NCBI GenBank assembly: GCA_028288305.1
Contig: JAQBOA010000074.1
Location: 1 to 60,499, forward strand
Source: Mucilaginibacter sp.
GTDB lineage: Bacteria > Bacteroidota > Bacteroidia > Sphingobacteriales > Sphingobacteriaceae
Direction of reading: 5' to 3'
DNA: 60,499 bases
Position numbers and translations under genes: made by a program
In this document: positions 1 to 9,326 of the stretch, one piece after another
How the letters are laid out: the number at the start of each line of letters is the position of its first letter
How positions within the stretch are numbered: position 1 is the stretch's first letter
The notes under the pieces: model-generated
Seen by the model: the letters and a program-made list of their open reading frames with translations, nothing else
Told to the model about the DNA's origin: nothing
Databases searched by the model: none

Positions 1-3000
1 TCGGCCATGACGCTGGGTGACAACCGTGTCAGCGGCGATGTGCTTACGGATGCCTACGGTTCAGCGGATTTTGCAGATAAAAACGTCGGCACCGGCAAAA
101 CGGTGACCACCAGCGGCATCACGGTCACTGGCACGGATGCAGGCAACTACAGCTATAATGCGACAGCGACCTCGCTGGCCGATATTACCCAGGCGCAGCT
201 GACCATAACCGCCAGCGGCGGCACAAAGGTGTACGATGGGAAAACCACAGCCTCGGCCATGACGCTGGGTGACAACCGTGTCAGCGGCGATGTGCTTACG
301 GATGCCTACGGTTCAGCGGATTTTGCAGATAAAAACGTCGGCACAGGTAAAATCGTGATCACCAGCGGCATTACCGTAACCGGCACAGATGCAGGCAACT
401 ACAGCTATAATGCTTCGGCAACCTCGCCGGCCGATATTACCCAGACGCAGCTGACCATAACCGCCAGCGGCGGCACTAAGGTATATGACGGGAAAACCGC
501 AGCTTCGGCCATGACGCTGGGCGACAACCGCATCAGCGGAGATGCACTCACGGAAGCCTATGCCTCAGCTGACTTTTCGGACAAGAATACAGGCACCGGC
601 AAGACAGTGAATACAACGGGCATCACCATCACAGGAGCAGATGCAGCGAACTACAGTTATAACACTTCAGCCACCTCGCTGGCAGACATTACCCAGGCGC
701 AGCTGACCATAACCGCAAGCGGCGGCACAAAGGTGTACGATGGGAAAACCGCGGCCTCGGCCATGACGCTGGGTGACAACCGTGTCAGCGGCGATGTGCT
801 TACGGATGCCTACGGTTCAGCGGATTTTGCAGATAAAAACGTTGCTACCGGCAAAACAGTAACCACCGGCGGCATCACCGTGACCGGCACGGATGCAGCT
901 AACTACAGCTATAATGCAACAGCGACCTCGCTGGCCGATATTACCCAGGCACAGCTAACGGTAACAGCAAGCGGCGGAACAAAGGTGTACGACGGGAAAA
1001 CCACAGCCTCGGCCATGACCCTTGGCGATAACCGTGTCAGCGGCGATGTGCTTACGGATGCTTACGGTTCAGCGGATTTTGCAGACAAAAACGTTGCTAC
1101 CGGCAAGACAGTAACTACCAGCGGCATCACCGTGACCGGTACAGACGCAGGTAACTACAGCTATAATGCGACAGCAACCTCGCTGGCAGATATCACCCAG
1201 GCGCAGCTGACTATAACCGCCAGCGGCGGCACAAAGGTGTACGACGGGAAAACCACAGCTTCGGCCATGACATTGGGCGATAACCGTGTCAGCGGCGATG
1301 TGCTCACAGATGCCTATACCGCAGCGGATTTTGCAGATAAAAACGTAGGCACCGGCAAAACGGTGACCACCAGCGGCATCACGGTCACTGGCACGGATGC
1401 AGGCAACTACAGCTATAATGCGACAACCACCTCGCTGGCCGATATTACTCAGGCGCAGCTGACCATAACCGCCAGCGGCGGCACAAAGGTGTACGATGGG
1501 AAAACCGCGGCCTCGGCCATGACATTGGGCGATAACCGTGTCAGCGGCGATGTGCTTACAGATGCTTATACCGCAGCGGCTTTTGCAGACAAAAACGTTG
1601 CTACCGGCAAGACAGTAACTACCAGCGGCATCACCGTGACCGGCACAGATGCAGCTAACTACAGCTATAATGCGACAGCCACCTCGCTGGCAGATATCAC
1701 CCAGGCGCAGCTGACTATAACCGCGAGCGGCGGGGGTAAGGTGTATGACGGGAATACAATAGCCTCAATCACCTTGGGCGATAATCGTGTAAGTGGTGAT
1801 GCGTTCAATGATACCTATACCGCAGCTGATTTTTCAGACAAGAATGCAGGTACCGGCAAGACAATAACCACCACTGGCATTTCGATCAACGGCACAGATG
1901 CTGGCAACTATACCTTTAATATTACAACCACTTCAAAAGCAGACATTACCCAAGCTCAGCTGACAGTAACCGCCAATGCACAATCCAAAATATATGGCGC
2001 AACTTTAACCGAAACTACCGGATCAACCGCCTTCACTTCATCACCGCTGATAGGTGCGGAAACAATTGGCAATGTAACCATCGATTACGGATCAGGCTCA
2101 TCAGCAGCAGACCCCGCAGGTACTTATACCGGCGCTGTATCTCCATCAACAGCTACTGGCGGCTCGTTTGACGCAAATAATTACAGTATCAACTATGTTC
2201 CGGGCACTTTAACCGTTACTAAGGCAGTTTTGACCATTACAGCTGATCCGGAAAGCAGATACTATGGCTATAATAATCCCTCGCCGATAACCGCCAGTTA
2301 CAACGGTTTCAAAAATAGCGATGGCCCGGCTAGTTTAACTACGCAGCCAATTGTAACAACTATAGCGGACATTAACTCAATACCAGGCACTTATCAAATT
2401 ACAGTGAGCGGAGCTACCTCTAATAATTACACTTTTATTTATGTGCCGGGTATATTTACTGTTAACGCAGTACCTATCGTGTTTTCAGCTATCGCCCCGC
2501 AAGTATATGGTACGCCAAATTTTGATCCGGGGGCAACGAGCATTGCAACGATAACCTATAGCAGTAGTAATCCACTTGTGGCTACTATTGTATCCGGTAA
2601 AATCCACATCGTAGCTACCGGTACAACCACTATAACCGCTAATAATAAAAGTGGTACCCAAACAACCAATGTGTTAACTGTAACACCTGCTCCTTTAACA
2701 ATAACAGCTACAGGCCCGTCAAAGATCTACGGCACAGCATTAACAGCAGGGACAAGCACTGCTAACTTTACAGCAAGTGCAGGGGTAAACGGCCAGGTAG
2801 TAACCGGTATAACTTTAACCCCTAATGCGGCAGGTTTGTCGGCCACTGCAGCAGCAGGTACAACTTACACCGTTACACCATCACTGGCAACTGGAACCAA
2901 TGGCTTTTTGGAAAGCAATTATAATGTGACCTATGCGCCCTTTACCGGGACGGTCACCAAGGCTGCGCTGACAGTAACGGCGACAGGTCCATCAAAGATC

Positions 3001-5010
3001 TACGGCACAGCGTTAACAGCAGGGACAAGCACCACTAACTTTACAGCAACTGCAGCGTTAAACAGCCAGGTAGTAACAGGCTTAACTTTAACTCCTAATG
3101 TGGCAGGCTTGTCGGTCACTACAGCGGCAGGTACAACTTACACCGTTACACCGTCACTGGCAACCGGAACCAACGGCTTTTTAGAAAGCAATTATAGTAT
3201 GACCTATGTGCCCTTTACCGGGACGGTCACCAAGGCTGCGCTGACAGTAACGGCGACAGGCCCGTCAAAGATCTACGGCACAGCATTACCAGCAGGCACA
3301 AGCACCACTAACTTTACGGCGAGTGCAGGGGCAAACGGCCAGGTAGTAACCGGCGTAACTTTAACCCCTAATGCGGCAGGTTTGTCGGCAACTACAGCGG
3401 CAGGTACAACTTACACCGTTACACCGTCACTGGCAACCGGAACCAACGGCTTTTTAGAAAGTAACTATAGTGTTACTTATAACGCCTTTACCGGGACGGT
3501 GGGCAAGGCTGCGCTGATAGTAACCGCTACAGGTCCGTCAAAGATATATGGCACAGCATTAACAGCGGGTGTAAGCACCACTAACTTTACAGCAAGTGCC
3601 GGGGTAAACGGCCAGGTAGTGACCAGCATAACTTTAACCCCCAACGCGGCAGGTTTATCTGCCATTACGGCGGCAGGTTCAACTTATACCGTTACACCGT
3701 CACTGGCGACAGGAACCAACGGTTTTTTGGAAAGCAATTATAGTGTAATTTATAATGCCTTTACCGGAACGGTAGCTACATATCCTACCTGCACTTCCTA
3801 TAATGGCGTTATGTTTGCCAATACCGATGTTGGTTCGAATATAACCGCCAGCAATGTATTGCTCAGTGTCGCGGTCAATACGCCCTATGATAATACATCC
3901 GGAACATCAGCTACGGTGAAATTTTATATTAACGGCTCGAATACACCTGTAACAGCCGCCTTCGTCAGTTACAGTGCTGCTGCCGCGCAGTCGGTATATT
4001 CTTATACTATACCAACTGTAACCATTTCCCCTGGTGGCGCCGTTTCAATGACGATCCCGGTAAACTGGACGGTAAGCGGAAATTATTCTGTTAATACCTC
4101 ATGTCCCGAAACAAGTACTATGTTAACTATATCTACAAGGTCAAGCGATTTTGTTACCGGAGGGGGCTTTGTTATAACAACAGCAAGTTCAGGAAAATAC
4201 GCAGGTGACCCCAATACCAAAGCTAATTTTGGTTTCAATATAAAATGGAACAAAACCCTTAGCAATATCCAGGGAGGAGGGTTTAATGCCATGGTGCGCG
4301 GTACAGACCCTATTACTAAAGCAAAAGTGCTTTACCAAATCAAAGGGACTAAAGTTTTGACTCTTATGGTTAACACAACAAATATCCCTTACATTGCGGC
4401 TTTTACAGCAAATGCAGTCCTGACTGAATATGATATTACCGGGACAACAATGCTAAATAGCTTTGGCAATTGCAGTCTTACTGTTGCATTAACGGACGCT
4501 TGTGAACCCGGGTCAGGCAACAATGCCTCCGGCGACCTGATCGGTATTACCTTAAATGATAGTTACGGCAAATTACTTTATTCAAATAATTGGGTATCAG
4601 GCAATACAGTACAGCAGGTGCTTAATGGCGGTAACCTGCAGGTTCATGGCGATTTAAATACGCCGGCGCCAACCTGTGTTAGTTTAAATTCAACCGCCTC
4701 CCTGGCAAATGAAGTAACTAATACCGCTGTTGTGAACAATAATATATTATTGAAAAATGCTGTCAATCCTTTAAGTGTTGTAGTATACCCGAACCCAAGT
4801 ATTAGTACCTTTAACTTGCAAAGTGACGGGGGTAGTAATGAAATGCTTGAGATTCGGGTCTCAGATATATTGGGAAATATGATAGAACAATATAAAATTA
4901 TGCCAGGCGCTACAATAACAATCGGAGACAAGATACCAAGGCCAGGTATTTATTTAGTTCAGGTTAAACAAGGGCAAACTTATAAATTCTACAAAGTGTT
5001 CAAACAATAA
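1..5010 (+). CDS. Giant YDG/MBG-repeat surface protein with T9SS type A sorting domain (5'-truncated by window)
   Basis: This is the C-terminal 1669 residues of a very large secreted, probably cell-surface adhesin-like protein. The frame is open at base 1, so the start lies upstream of the window. In order it shows eight tandem units of about 84 residues (to ~650; motifs KVYDGKT and GTDAGNYSYN), two diverged MBG units, a bacterial Ig-like segment (~823-897), four units of 91 residues starting near GPSKIYGTAL (~897-1260), a non-repeated region, and a C-terminal Por-type tail from ~1593 (VVYPNPS, then GIYLVQVKQG). The tail is the usual signal for export by the type IX system and anchoring at the outer membrane. 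YDG and MBG units are beta-sandwich spacer or adhesion modules in large bacterial surface proteins. The ligand cannot be read from the sequence. The first 1.7 kb is clearly richer in GC than the rest. Confidence 0.9.
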   Translation, partial: SAMTLGDNRVSGDVLTDAYGSADFADKNVGTGKTVTTSGITVTGTDAGNYSYNATATSLADITQAQLTITASGGTKVYDGKTTASAMTLGDNRVSGDVLTDAYGSADFADKNVGTGKIVITSGITVTGTDAGNYSYNASATSPADITQTQLTITASGGTKVYDGKTAASAMTLGDNRISGDALTEAYASADFSDKNTGTGKTVNTTGITITGADAANYSYNTSATSLADITQAQLTITASGGTKVYDGKTAASAMTLGDNRVSGDVLTDAYGSADFADKNVATGKTVTTGGITVTGTDAANYSYNATATSLADITQAQLTVTASGGTKVYDGKTTASAMTLGDNRVSGDVLTDAYGSADFADKNVATGKTVTTSGITVTGTDAGNYSYNATATSLADITQAQLTITASGGTKVYDGKTTASAMTLGDNRVSGDVLTDAYTAADFADKNVGTGKTVTTSGITVTGTDAGNYSYNATTTSLADITQAQLTITASGGTKVYDGKTAASAMTLGDNRVSGDVLTDAYTAAAFADKNVATGKTVTTSGITVTGTDAANYSYNATATSLADITQAQLTITASGGGKVYDGNTIASITLGDNRVSGDAFNDTYTAADFSDKNAGTGKTITTTGISINGTDAGNYTFNITTTSKADITQAQLTVTANAQSKIYGATLTETTGSTAFTSSPLIGAETIGNVTIDYGSGSSAADPAGTYTGAVSPSTATGGSFDANNYSINYVPGTLTVTKAVLTITADPESRYYGYNNPSPITASYNGFKNSDGPASLTTQPIVTTIADINSIPGTYQITVSGATSNNYTFIYVPGIFTVNAVPIVFSAIAPQVYGTPNFDPGATSIATITYSSSNPLVATIVSGKIHIVATGTTTITANNKSGTQTTNVLTVTPAPLTITATGPSKIYGTALTAGTSTANFTASAGVNGQVVTGITLTPNAAGLSATAAAGTTYTVTPSLATGTNGFLESNYNVTYAPFTGTVTKAALTVTATGPSKIYGTALTAGTSTTNFTATAALNSQVVTGLTLTPNVAGLSVTTAAGTTYTVTPSLATGTNGFLESNYSMTYVPFTGTVTKAALTVTATGPSKIYGTALPAGTSTTNFTASAGANGQVVTGVTLTPNAAGLSATTAAGTTYTVTPSLATGTNGFLESNYSVTYNAFTGTVGKAALIVTATGPSKIYGTALTAGVSTTNFTASAGVNGQVVTSITLTPNAAGLSAITAAGSTYTVTPSLATGTNGFLESNYSVIYNAFTGTVATYPTCTSYNGVMFANTDVGSNITASNVLLSVAVNTPYDNTSGTSATVKFYINGSNTPVTAAFVSYSAAAAQSVYSYTIPTVTISPGGAVSMTIPVNWTVSGNYSVNTSCPETSTMLTISTRSSDFVTGGGFVITTASSGKYAGDPNTKANFGFNIKWNKTLSNIQGGGFNAMVRGTDPITKAKVLYQIKGTKVLTLMVNTTNIPYIAAFTANAVLTEYDITGTTMLNSFGNCSLTVALTDACEPGSGNNASGDLIGITLNDSYGKLLYSNNWVSGNTVQQVLNGGNLQVHGDLNTPAPTCVSLNSTASLANEVTNTAVVNNNILLKNAVNPLSVVVYPNPSISTFNLQSDGGSNEMLEIRVSDILGNMIEQYKIMPGATITIGDKIPRPGIYLVQVKQGQTYKFYKVFKQ
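7..1970 (+). repeat. Tandem 252-bp coding repeat, about eight units
   Basis: Unit starts (ATGACnnTGGG) fall at 7, 259, 511, 763, 1015, 1267 and 1519, exactly 252 bp apart. An eighth, more diverged unit at ~1771 is one codon shorter. Several units are nearly identical at the DNA level, and variants are shuffled between units (GSADF/TAADF, GTGK/ATGK). This suggests recent duplication or gene conversion. The array probably continues upstream of the window. Confidence 0.95.
2692..3777 (+). repeat. Tandem 273-bp coding repeat, four units
   Basis: Four copies of a 91-codon MBG-type unit. The boundary word AAGGCTGCGCTGA recurs at 2959, 3232 and 3505, exactly 273 bp apart, and the first copy starts near 2692. 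The copies are close but not identical and differ from the 252-bp family at the start of the same gene. Confidence 0.93.
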
Positions 5011-5034
5011 TAAAAACACTTAATAAATTAAAAA

Positions 5035-5061
5035 GGCCACCTTTAACCAGGTGGTTTTTTT
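5035..5061. terminator. Rho-independent terminator after the repeat protein
   Basis: A perfect 6-bp stem CCACCT/AGGTGG (5037-5042 and 5049-5054) with a 6-nt loop and a run of seven T lies 25 nt after the stop codon. An A run on the other side may let it also serve the convergent transglutaminase gene. Confidence 0.8.
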
Positions 5062-5130
5062 ATGCTTTTATATGCCACACTGCACAGTAAAAAACATTTC
5101 GGAAATATAATTTAATTTTCAACTAAATAC

Positions 5131-5976
5131 TTACAAATACGATAATCCCTTTAGTCCAGGCTGTTCGTAATAAAAAGGTTCAAACCCTTTATCAGCAAGC
5201 TCACAGCCAACATTCATTGAAGTAAATAGCACATTACCAAAAATATTCGCGATGGCTGTATCAGCAGCATCTCTTCCTGAGGCTATTTTAACTAATCCGT
5301 TAAGCGGCACAAGTTTGGTAGCATCGAATAAAATCCATTCATTACCAATATATGCTTCAAAACAGGCGTGAAAGTCCGCAGGCTTTAGTTGCCAGGCATA
5401 ACCTGTAAAATATCTGGCTGGGATAGTTAATGCGCGGCACAAGGCAATGCCAAGATGGGCAAAATCGCGACATACCCCTGATTGCTCTGTAACCGTGTCA
5501 AAAGCTGATGTTTGTGAATTGGTTACGCCACTTAGATATTGAACGTTTTTATGGATCCAGTCGGTAAGTGTAATTACCTTTTCAAAGGGGTTTATAATAT
5601 GACCAAACAGGTTACTTGCAAGCCTGTAAAGTTTATCGGATTGGCAATACCGGCTTGGATAAAGATAAGGGAACACAGCAGTATCCATCTTCGCCACGGG
5701 GATTTCTTCCAATTCCTCATAATTTTTAATTTCATATGAGGTATCAACAGTAGCTTTATATGAAACTGTAATAGAACATCCCTGCTCAATCTCAAATTTT
5801 ATCAGCCTGTTTTCGTTTTGGGCGGATTGAAGTTCTTCAACTTTGATATACGGATCAATATTAAAAGTTTCATTAATAACAGTTTGATGTGGCGTTCGTA
5901 ATGCATGAATATTTAATATCAATGTTCCGGCAGAATTGGCCGTATATTCCATTTCAGTGAAGACATTGAATTTCAT
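5131..5976 (-). CDS. Transglutaminase-like cysteine protease family protein
   Basis: A 281-residue cytosolic protein (no signal peptide) with an N-terminal beta-rich domain (1-100) typical of bacterial transglutaminase-like proteins and a catalytic core at ~125-225. The triad is visible: Cys169 in SGVCRDFAH, His203 in DFHACFEAYI and Asp218 in WILFDAT. The family includes peptidases, amidases and crosslinking enzymes; the substrate is not known. The start is 2 nt after the stop of the Anbu-type protease gene, so the two are surely one operon. In other bacteria Anbu genes often sit with transglutaminase, alpha-E and ATP-grasp genes thought to make and remove peptide modifications. The latter two are absent here. 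Confidence 0.88.
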   Translation of the reverse strand: MKFNVFTEMEYTANSAGTLILNIHALRTPHQTVINETFNIDPYIKVEELQSAQNENRLIKFEIEQGCSITVSYKATVDTSYEIKNYEELEEIPVAKMDTAVFPYLYPSRYCQSDKLYRLASNLFGHIINPFEKVITLTDWIHKNVQYLSGVTNSQTSAFDTVTEQSGVCRDFAHLGIALCRALTIPARYFTGYAWQLKPADFHACFEAYIGNEWILFDATKLVPLNGLVKIASGRDAADTAIANIFGNVLFTSMNVGCELADKGFEPFYYEQPGLKGLSYL

Positions 5977-5978
5977 AA

Positions 5979-6719
5979 TTATTTTTCTGTAATTATTGTT
6001 GTTGGTGATTGATCAAAAGCGTTGTCCATCCAATCTTCTGAAATATTTTCAAGGGCGGTTTTTAATTCTTCGGCCCATTGTGTTGAAATATACTCCAGGT
6101 CTTTTTTCTCATACCTTTTTTCTATGATATCAAAGCTGTCTCTTTTATATATTGCCACGTCAATCGGAAAGTCAACATTGTTTGAACTTACACGCGTTGA
6201 ATCGAAGGAAAGAAAGCCTGTTTTAAGCGCCAGTTTTAAGCCGGAATCTTCAGTTAATATACGGTTCAAAATTGCTTTTCCGTGCCCTGAATTACCAATA
6301 ATTACATAAGGTGCACCTTGTCCAAGCTCTACCCAATTACCCTCAGGATATAAAAGAAAGAGTTTATGCTCGTCATCATCTTTAAGTTGTCCTCCAATTA
6401 TAGTATTCAGGTCAAATTTAAAGCCGGCCTTTTCAAGAGCGGCTTTATCCTCATCTGCAGCCTTTTTCACCTGTTCGCCAAAAGCATTTACCGCTTTATA
6501 TAATTTGTTAAACTCTTTAGTTTCTAATAACTCCATAAAATAAACTATCGCTTTGTCCCTTACAGAACGTAAACCGCTTGTCATGATAAAAAGCGAAAAA
6601 TTGTCTTTTTGGTAGATGGTAATTTTCTTTTTTACAGTGGTATCAGTTCCTGAAGTAATTCGCGTATCGGCAATGGCTAATAAGCCTTCTTTTACCTTAA
6701 TTCCTAGACAATAAGTCAT
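5979..6719 (-). CDS. Anbu-type proteasome-like peptidase
   Basis: A 246-residue protein matching the bacterial Anbu family (COG3484), an ancestral relative of 20S proteasome beta subunits. It begins MTYCLGIKVKEGLL, so removal of Met would expose the N-terminal Thr nucleophile. The conserved ADTRITSGTD motif follows at ~18-27. Length fits the family (~240). There is no propeptide and no proteasome ATPase nearby. Anbu assembles into self-compartmentalised rings; its physiological substrate is unsettled. It is the first gene of a two-gene operon with the downstream transglutaminase-like protein. The gene ends at TAA and the next ATG lies 2 nt further on. Confidence 0.87.
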   Translation of the reverse strand: MTYCLGIKVKEGLLAIADTRITSGTDTTVKKKITIYQKDNFSLFIMTSGLRSVRDKAIVYFMELLETKEFNKLYKAVNAFGEQVKKAADEDKAALEKAGFKFDLNTIIGGQLKDDDEHKLFLLYPEGNWVELGQGAPYVIIGNSGHGKAILNRILTEDSGLKLALKTGFLSFDSTRVSSNNVDFPIDVAIYKRDSFDIIEKRYEKKDLEYISTQWAEELKTALENISEDWMDNAFDQSPTTIITEK

Positions 6720-6837
6720 TTTATAATTATTATAATTAATAGTTGATTATGTTGATGAATGAGTGTCAATTGAGTTCATCAGTATTTAAGTTACGAAGAT
6801 AACTCAATCAACTTAATCTAACCCAATCAACTTGTAA

Positions 6838-8259
6838 CTAATCCGGTATAACGGTTACAATAACCCTTTTATACCTGGTTAACCGGGGTGTACCTTTATC
6901 AGTAACTTTGAGTATAAAATGTATGGTTTGAGGGCTGGTAACGACAGGGGCAGTGACAGGCAGATCGTACAGGTTAGCAGCATAAGGGGAAAAGGTTATT
7001 ATTCCTTTATAAGTACCTGCTTCCGGATATTGAAACCAAAGATAACTTAATGAATCTCCGTCCGGATCATAAGTCCCGGTTGCACTTAAATGAAATTGAC
7101 TGCCAGATTTTACCGTGAAATGATCAGGATGTGCCAATTTTGGTACAGGCGGATGATTTACTTCGTTATAATTTTTTGTAGTCCATTCCATGCGTGCGGC
7201 AAAATCATTTTGATATTCCTCTCTCCATCGCCATATAGTTGCTTGAATACTTTTGTGCCAGGTCTTGTCGACAGTAGAATAAACTGAATCTTCCGCATTA
7301 GCCCATAACGGACGTGTCTCCTTTTCCGTAACAGGCCAGTTAGGACGGGCGATTAGATCAGGTTTGTTTGAAAGCTCCGGTGTATAATAAATGTACCGGC
7401 CACCCCATCCTCCATAATCAGGATGCTCCGGATCATTAAGCCCATTGGATATAAGCGACATAAAAGATGGTGAATCGCCTTCCATCCCATAGGCAACGTC
7501 AGGATAAGCAGCCCCTAAAGGGCCATGGCCCTGTTGTATATTTTTTGCTATCCATTCATTGCTCACCACTTCTTTATTTGACCCTGGCATTCCAAAACTA
7601 AATCCTAACCAGGTAGCATCCCCATAAGTATAACCCGGACTGCAAATAAAAAAGATACCGGGAAATGTTTTTCTTATCCATGGGCCCGCGTCATCCTGGT
7701 CTGATATGGTATAGATCCTTAACTTTTTATAAAGCTTTTCTGCTTGTTCAGCAGGCATTGTTTGTTTAATTTTCCAAAGTGACTGTGCCAAACAATTAGT
7801 GCCGCCCCAAACACAAACCCAAACCGGCCGTTCATCATTCTTTTTCAAAATATTTATAATCCATTCCGAACCTTCTGAATCATGGTTTTTGCCAACACCT
7901 TCCATTCCATATATGGGCAAGCCTTTTTTAACTTTTGTCTTTATTTCAATAAATGATGGAAAACCTTTTTCGTGCTTCAACAAATTAGGCTGAACTTTAT
8001 TATAAGCCTCAAGAATTGTTAAGATACTTTCAGGAGCTACCCTGTTTTTTTGATGTATAGAGGTAGTAGCTATTAATCCTTCAACATTCCATTGATTACT
8101 ATAGGTAAGAAACCTTACTAAAGATTGGGAGTCATCAGGATCAGCTTCTATATCAGTTGTTACAACGACACGCAATTTTTTGTTGACCTGGGCTGTTAAC
8201 AGTGAAGTATTAATAGTCAATAAAATAAGTGTAATTCCCAATAAGTGTGTTTTTTTCAT
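6838..8259 (-). CDS. Secreted DUF1593 nucleoside hydrolase-like protein
   Basis: A 473-residue exported protein with a signal peptide (1-23, charged MKKTH then a hydrophobic core). The DUF1593 domain (~28-330) resembles nucleoside hydrolases: VTTDIEADPDDSQSLV near the N-terminus is the typical Asp cluster that binds calcium in that fold. The C-terminal ~100 residues form a cadherin/Ig-like module (TYDPDGDSLSYLWFQYPEAG). Such proteins are common in Bacteroidota near polysaccharide or glycoside utilisation genes and probably act on secreted or periplasmic glycosides. The substrate is unknown. The neighbouring ydcF-like gene ends 17 nt upstream on the same strand, so the two may be cotranscribed. 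Confidence 0.85.
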   Translation of the reverse strand: MKKTHLLGITLILLTINTSLLTAQVNKKLRVVVTTDIEADPDDSQSLVRFLTYSNQWNVEGLIATTSIHQKNRVAPESILTILEAYNKVQPNLLKHEKGFPSFIEIKTKVKKGLPIYGMEGVGKNHDSEGSEWIINILKKNDERPVWVCVWGGTNCLAQSLWKIKQTMPAEQAEKLYKKLRIYTISDQDDAGPWIRKTFPGIFFICSPGYTYGDATWLGFSFGMPGSNKEVVSNEWIAKNIQQGHGPLGAAYPDVAYGMEGDSPSFMSLISNGLNDPEHPDYGGWGGRYIYYTPELSNKPDLIARPNWPVTEKETRPLWANAEDSVYSTVDKTWHKSIQATIWRWREEYQNDFAARMEWTTKNYNEVNHPPVPKLAHPDHFTVKSGSQFHLSATGTYDPDGDSLSYLWFQYPEAGTYKGIITFSPYAANLYDLPVTAPVVTSPQTIHFILKVTDKGTPRLTRYKRVIVTVIPD

Positions 8260-8276
8260 AATTGGATAATTAAAAT

Positions 8277-9032
8277 TTATTTATTTGGCCTTATATGATT
8301 TACTGTTAAACCTATAACCTCTTTTATATACATATTCCATTTCGACAAAACAAGTGCATCGGGAACAGATTCGTCTTTAGAGAAGTGTCCGCTTCCTGTC
8401 ATAAAATTACAAGGGTAAGGAACCACGTCAACTTTTGCATTTTGAAAAATACCCAGTGCACGGCGCATGTGAAACGCTGAAGTCACTAATAAATATGGCG
8501 GTTGTAGATGATTTTTATTAAGCAAGGCTCTTGAAAATGTGGCATTTTCTATCGTGTTACGGCTTCTGTCTTCAACTACTATTGAACTGTCCGGTACATT
8601 AAAAGCCTTTAATTGACCTTTAACCCAGTCACTCTCTTTAAATTTACCAGGAAATAAATTTGCATTCCCACCAGAAATTAAAATATGCGTTGCCTGATGG
8701 GTTGAAAATAGTTTCAAAGCTTCAATAAACCTATCACACGATCCATTAAAAAATCCGGTTTGATGGGCGCCTTGTGATGAAAAACCGCCCAAAACAATAA
8801 CACAACTATAAGGACTTGATTTGGGGGGGGGGATTGTATCGATATCCCACGACTTTGCGAAGTTATCAAACAAAAAAGGATTAGAGAAAATCACCAATAA
8901 GATAAAAGAAATTAATAAAAGTCTTTGTTTAAGCTTATGATTTTTAATTATTAAAGCAACAACCAAAAGGGCTAAAATCCAAGTAAGAGGAAAAATAAAA
9001 TCTATAAGAAGTTTGGAAAGAGTAAAAAACAT
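8277..9032 (-). CDS. YdcF/SanA family membrane protein (DUF218)
   Basis: A 251-residue protein with two N-terminal membrane segments (~8-27 and ~33-50) and a DUF218 domain (~78-235; VIVLGG near 79, then SAFHMRRA near 187). The ElyC/SanA/YdcF family is linked to envelope carbohydrate metabolism; the reaction is not established. It lies 17 nt upstream of the DUF1593 gene. The segment encoding residues around TIPPPKSS contains a run of ten C (8823-8832 on the plus strand as G10), a potential slippage site that could switch the gene off. Confidence 0.85.
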   Translation of the reverse strand: MFFTLSKLLIDFIFPLTWILALLVVALIIKNHKLKQRLLLISFILLVIFSNPFLFDNFAKSWDIDTIPPPKSSPYSCVIVLGGFSSQGAHQTGFFNGSCDRFIEALKLFSTHQATHILISGGNANLFPGKFKESDWVKGQLKAFNVPDSSIVVEDRSRNTIENATFSRALLNKNHLQPPYLLVTSAFHMRRALGIFQNAKVDVVPYPCNFMTGSGHFSKDESVPDALVLSKWNMYIKEVIGLTVNHIRPNK

Positions 9033-9293
9033 ATTTAGCTAATTTGCCATAAAAATACTTCTTTAGTGTATTGTTTGTTAAAGTATTTCAGGTTTTATTC
9101 ATCTTCCTTAATAAGTTGGTAAATAATTTAGGATGGCTGATAAATCTAAAATATAGTTAGAACGGTAAATGACGGCGAAAACATAATTGCATTGAATAAA
9201 TTTAATTTATACTCAATCAAATAGTTTTTAAATAATTTATTTTGACTTTCACCCCGATAGTTATAAGGATTCCCGACTTTCGGTCTAAATACC

Positions 9294-9301
9294 TATCTTC
9301 G
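9294..9301 (+). promoter_or_regulatory. Possible -7 element of fabG
   Basis: TATCTTCG differs from the Bacteroidota consensus TAnnTTTG at one position and lies 26 nt before the fabG start. No clear -33 TTG is seen. The 294-bp divergent space 9033-9326 otherwise shows nothing recognisable. Confidence 0.4.
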
Positions 9302-9326
9302 CCCCCCGAAATCCTGTTGTAAAAAA

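Noticed and set aside
7..1970. CRISPR-like regular repeats
   Set aside because: The period is 252 bp, repeats run head to tail with no unique spacers, and the array is one open coding frame.
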